DNA from: Anaerolineaceae bacterium
GTDB taxonomy: Bacteria > Chloroflexota > Anaerolineae > Anaerolineales > Anaerolineaceae
NCBI GenBank assembly: GCA_011620505.1
Contig: WOZA01000154.1
Span: forward strand, 1 to 9,697
Direction of reading: 5' to 3'
Length of the DNA: 9,697 bases
Shown: positions 8,101-9,697 of the stretch, one piece after another
Layout: each line of letters begins with the position of its first letter
How positions within the stretch are numbered: the first letter of the stretch is position 1
Made by a program: the position numbers and the translations under genes
The notes under the pieces: model-generated
What the model was told of the DNA's origin: nothing
Databases searched by the model: none
Seen by the model: the letters and a program-made list of their open reading frames with translations, nothing else

Positions 8101-8189
8101 ATGTGTTGCGCACAGTTTACCGTGGCACTTCCCCCGTAAGCAACAGCAGCAACGATATCGGCTTTCGTTGCGTTTTACCTGCACCCTAA
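5151..8189 (+). CDS. Receptor-type Ser/Thr protein kinase with two extracellular FGE/SUMF1-like domains
   Basis: The 1012-residue protein is a transmembrane Hanks-type kinase. Kinase domain, about 6-262: glycine loop GHGGFG (13-18), K35 in VALK, E54, HRDVKPAN (127-134, catalytic D129), DFG (147-149), PPE (176-178) and R251, so it should be active. A Pro/Gln-rich disordered linker (about 270-440) ends in KKKK (441-444), directly before one membrane helix (about 446-470). The positive flank puts the kinase in the cytoplasm and the rest outside. Two FGE-sulfatase domains follow (about 503-726 and 767-1008). They keep GNVWEWV, RGGSW and GFRC and a probable disulfide (C593/C725 and C866/C1007), matching C218-C365 of human FGE. 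The catalytic copper-binding cysteines are absent (D698/L703 and Y979/D984 in their place), so formylglycine synthesis is unlikely; ligand sensing is inferred. The start is ATG 5151, with AGAGGAAG upstream and a matching N-terminus in the next gene. Confidence 0.92.
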   Translation: MHLGKFDILEEIGHGGFGTVYCANDTSLDRIVALKVLHKQYNSDQKFIESFKREARLMAKVSHPNVVQIFEVGDLDGQIYIAMQYFDGGSLEQKIQAGGPLPLKDAIRMLNQAARGLEAGHKVGLIHRDVKPANILYNTDDYIAISDFGVVKSILQGSPETTNSFNQFAGSPYYIPPELWQSSGNLSPAADVYSLACVLYEALTGEILFAGETYEHVLTRHVLEAPIFSKNLPENLAELLTVALAKNPSDRYQTMNDFLMATRSALENRKTRAKKTEPSTQIDVINELPKPLAHGEITFDQIVRQAQRRTAPESQAVKPVQQTPPPQPVTEPKQPSPEVPQKTIEPTSPTKKIAKPVAEVPKPSSTPPLLKSQTETSEVKHGSVNFIALADLRPANPENVIIPPVSTSIGSKNKDLLATIQQAYDQEPVQTSQIPGTKTPKKKKGLLPLIVSLGLISLLAGFLIFRSVILPPQSDQGTGSQAAKSQTPTTELNAPSYRKQDGMEMLYVPEGSFEMGSITGDEDEKPVRLVYLDTYWIDKYEVTNAQYAQCVSEGACTEPSSTSSYTRDSYFGDAAYDNYPVVHVTWFQAQDYCQWAGGDLPIEAQWEKAARGVDGRIYPWGDTNPDSTKANFNENSGDTMRAGQLERGNSPYGALDMAGNVWEWVLDWYGPFGVADTNNPLGPKTGEFKVFRGGSWKDNAWDLRTTSRYGYDPSSADYNTLGFRCVFPAENSQIGSTVTAEDNFAMTPSPTSVFSIGSTKFRELDDMEMVFVPEGSFEMGSATGINKENEIIIYVDEKPVHEVFLNAFYIDKFEVSNAQYKACVKAGKCDAPSDTSSDTRSSYYGNPSYAEYPVIHINWYNARDYCAWAGGRLPTEAEWEKAARGTDGRMYPWGNENPSCSLVNSFNEATSKRCFLDTKAVGSFPENASPYGALDMAGNVWEWVNDWYQEDYYSRSPVSNPSGPSSGDIKVLRGGSWYYDYGWDVLRTVYRGTSPVSNSSNDIGFRCVLPAP
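6657..8174 (+). repeat. Tandem duplication of the FGE-like domain inside the kinase gene
   Basis: Segments 6657-7328 and 7449-8174 encode two homologous domains. Shared blocks include VPEGSFEMGS, YALDMAGN-like SPYGALDMAGNVWEWV, WEKAARG and GFRCV, and the DNA still matches closely at several blocks (for example the codons for PEGSFEMGS). The second copy has a 9-10 residue insertion after EMGSATG and an extra cysteine pair (C900, C914). The first copy has drifted from the family consensus at GDLPIEAQW, where the second keeps GRLPTEAEW. Both copies carry a C-x5-C pair (C550/C556 and C823/C829) that could form an extra disulfide. Confidence 0.85.
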
Positions 8190-8216
8190 ACGTTTTTTGC
8201 TCCTTTCCGTCGATAG

Positions 8217-8250
8217 TTGAAGGCGTGTTCGGTTATAATTGCAGAATAAC
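8217..8250 (+). promoter_or_regulatory. Promoter-like block of the second kinase gene
   Basis: TATAAT at 8234-8239 follows TTGAAG (8217-8222) by 11 bases, and AATAAC follows at 8245-8250. It is the counterpart of the block at 5075-5108. It lies in the 109-base gap after the first kinase, so the second kinase probably has its own transcript. I see no convincing terminator in this gap, only a T6 run near 8193 without a stem. Confidence 0.6.
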
Positions 8251-8257
8251 GACATCA

Positions 8258-8285
8258 AGAGGAAGGGGAAGTCTGCCAAAAGCAG
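8258..8285 (+). promoter_or_regulatory. Displaced purine-rich tract followed by a small hairpin, before the second kinase
   Basis: AGAGGAAGGGGAAG (8258-8271) is the only Shine-Dalgarno-like sequence but ends 27 bases before ATG 8299. CTGC (8273-8276) and GCAG (8282-8285) can pair between them, which would shorten the effective distance to about 14 bases. No in-frame ATG or GTG start lies nearer the tract. Confidence 0.3.
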
Positions 8286-8298
8286 CGTAAACACAGAT

Positions 8299-9697
8299 AT
8301 GAAGTTGGGAAAATTTGAAATTCTCGAAGAAATCGGTCGTGGCGGCTTTGGCGTTGTGTATAAGGCCAAAGATGTTACCCTCGATCGCATTGTCGCCCTT
8401 AAAGTCTTGCTTCCTGAACATCTCGCCCATACCGACCTGATTGAGGCGTTTAAGCGCGAAGCCCGCCATATGGCAAAAATTTCGCATCCCAACGTCATCC
8501 AGATTTATGAGGTTGGGGAAGTAGACAATCAAATCTTTATCGCAATGCAATACTGCATAGGCGGCAGTCTCGAGCAAAAGATCAAAGATACCGGTCATCT
8601 GCCTCTGCAAGACGCCATCCGGATGTTATACCAGGTGGCACACGGACTGGATGCGGGGCACCGGATCGGGCTAATCCATCGGGATATCAAACCTTCCAAT
8701 ATCTTATTTAATGCTGCCGGCGAAGCGGCGATCGGTGATTTTGGCATATCAAAAGCAGTGCTCAGTACCGACCAAACTGCTTGTCACACCTTCAATCAAT
8801 TTTCCGGCACACCTTTTTACGTTCCGCCGGAACTTTGGCAGGGCAAAGACCTCCCAACCCCGGCTGCGGATATCTACAGCCTTGCTTGCGTCTTTTATGA
8901 AACGATTATCGGAGAGGTGCTGTTTGCTGGTGACACCTTCGTACATGTTTTATCCAGGCATATGTTGGAGGCACCGGTTTTCAGTGATAAGTTGCCCCGC
9001 CAATTAGTGGACGTGCTCTCGGTCGCGCTGGCAAAGAAGCCTGAAGATCGTTATCAGTCCATGAGTGACTTCCTCTCAGCTGTAAGGCAAAGCTTTGTTG
9101 GTATAGGCAAAACCGGCAGGGAAACAGACTCTACAACTGCCTTACCTGGCGAAAAACCTGTGTCTGAGGATATATCGTTCTCACAAATCGTCCGCCACTC
9201 ACAAAATACAACGCCCAAATTCGGCACCGTGACTCCCGAAGTAAACGATTCACACAGGCCGCAAATAAACCCGGCAAATCAAGGCAGACCTGGTCAGCAA
9301 AAGTCCAACATTCCACCGGTGGTTGGCTCTGTTCCACTAAGCGGACAGCAAGGTGCGAGAAGCTCCAGAACTGGCGACCAGGCTTACCACCAAGCCTCGC
9401 CTGCGGAGGAGCAACAGGCTGCTGAGAAACTCTATTCCCAGGAAAAAAAGCCCTTTCAGAACGACCCGGCAAACAGGTTCAATGGGCCAACTCAAAACCA
9501 GGCTAAGGGAGATCAAAAAGGTAATCACAACCAGGTGTTAATTTTTGCGGTGCTCGGTTTGGTGGCATTAGCAGCGTTTGTAGTTGGATCCATACTTATC
9601 AGGAATAACATTACAGCGAGAAATACTATTCTCACATTGACCAACCTTCCCAGCCCCACCTCTGGCGCGACACCAACCTTCACTCCGATGATTGCCC
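8299..9697 (+). CDS. Membrane-anchored Ser/Thr protein kinase, paralogue of the preceding gene (3' end outside window)
   Basis: Only the first 466 codons lie in the window and the frame is open at the edge. The kinase domain (about 6-262) is complete: GRGGFG (13-18), K35, E54, HRDIKPSN (127-134), DFG (147-149), PPE (176-178) and R251. It aligns without gaps to the kinase at 5151, with about 163 of the first 260 residues identical by hand count. The Gln/Asn/Pro-rich linker (about 265-410) is unrelated to that of its neighbour except for the motif DISFSQIVRHSQ (291-302). One membrane helix (about 413-434) is followed by a Thr/Pro-rich stretch typical of an extracellular spacer. An FGE-like domain beyond the window is plausible by analogy but not seen. 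The start is ATG 8299 because the N-terminus MKLGKFEILEEIG matches the neighbour's MHLGKFDILEEIG, despite a poor ribosome binding site. Confidence 0.92.
   Translation, partial: MKLGKFEILEEIGRGGFGVVYKAKDVTLDRIVALKVLLPEHLAHTDLIEAFKREARHMAKISHPNVIQIYEVGEVDNQIFIAMQYCIGGSLEQKIKDTGHLPLQDAIRMLYQVAHGLDAGHRIGLIHRDIKPSNILFNAAGEAAIGDFGISKAVLSTDQTACHTFNQFSGTPFYVPPELWQGKDLPTPAADIYSLACVFYETIIGEVLFAGDTFVHVLSRHMLEAPVFSDKLPRQLVDVLSVALAKKPEDRYQSMSDFLSAVRQSFVGIGKTGRETDSTTALPGEKPVSEDISFSQIVRHSQNTTPKFGTVTPEVNDSHRPQINPANQGRPGQQKSNIPPVVGSVPLSGQQGARSSRTGDQAYHQASPAEEQQAAEKLYSQEKKPFQNDPANRFNGPTQNQAKGDQKGNHNQVLIFAVLGLVALAAFVVGSILIRNNITARNTILTLTNLPSPTSGATPTFTPMIA

Noticed and set aside
6657..8174. Active formylglycine-generating sulfatase-modifying enzyme
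   Set aside because: The two copper-binding cysteines between RGGSW and GFRC are absent in both domains, and no sulfatase gene is nearby.
8187..8215. Rho-independent terminator after the first kinase (T6 run near 8193)
   Set aside because: No stem of useful length precedes the T-run.
1..9697. CRISPR array, tRNA or rRNA genes, phage attachment sites
   Set aside because: No regularly spaced repeats, no cloverleaf-like or rRNA-like sequence, and no integrase were seen on either strand.

Overview
The window looks like a piece of a bacterial chromosome from the phylum Chloroflexota, probably class Anaerolineae. This is inferred from gene content: a large membrane protein of the Agl23/TIGR03663 type (a family known mainly from Chloroflexi and Archaea), membrane-anchored Ser/Thr kinases with extracellular FGE-type domains, and a Pro/Thr-rich extracellular linker of the kind common in Anaerolineae. 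No rRNA or tRNA gene is present to confirm it.

Layout: (1) 1-1489 holds a DDE transposase insertion sequence (about 74-1321, transposase 140-1255). It may cut into a short reading frame that starts at 37. It is followed by a small gene-free spacer with a stem-loop and a promoter-like site. (2) 1490-5059 encodes a 1189-residue polytopic membrane protein with a GT-C glycosyltransferase-like N-terminal half and a C-terminal six-blade NHL propeller. (3) 5151-8189 encodes a 1012-residue Ser/Thr kinase with one transmembrane helix and two tandem FGE/SUMF1-like domains predicted outside the cell. (4) 8299-9697 encodes a second, closely related kinase that runs off the right edge of the window before its extracellular domain is seen. 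All four main genes are on the + strand, and every sizeable minus-strand frame is a shadow of them.

The two kinases are tandem paralogues. Their catalytic domains align without gaps (about 163 identical of the first 260 residues by hand count). Each has its own promoter-like block of nearly the same sequence, so the duplication appears to have included the regulatory region. Each has a cytoplasmic kinase, a disordered linker carrying a short conserved motif, and one membrane helix. In the complete copy an extracellular sensor-like part follows. The two FGE-like domains keep the fold and one disulfide pair of the family but lack both copper-binding catalytic cysteines of true formylglycine-generating enzymes. 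They are therefore more likely ligand-binding or sensory than enzymatic.

The Agl23-like protein probably acts in lipid-linked or cell-surface glycan metabolism. Nothing in the sequence ties it to the kinases beyond adjacency. The most interesting items are the receptor kinase with two catalytically dead FGE-like domains, the conserved linker motif shared by both kinases, and the question of whether the C-terminal FGE end is a diversity-generating retroelement target. No reverse transcriptase or template repeat lies in this window.
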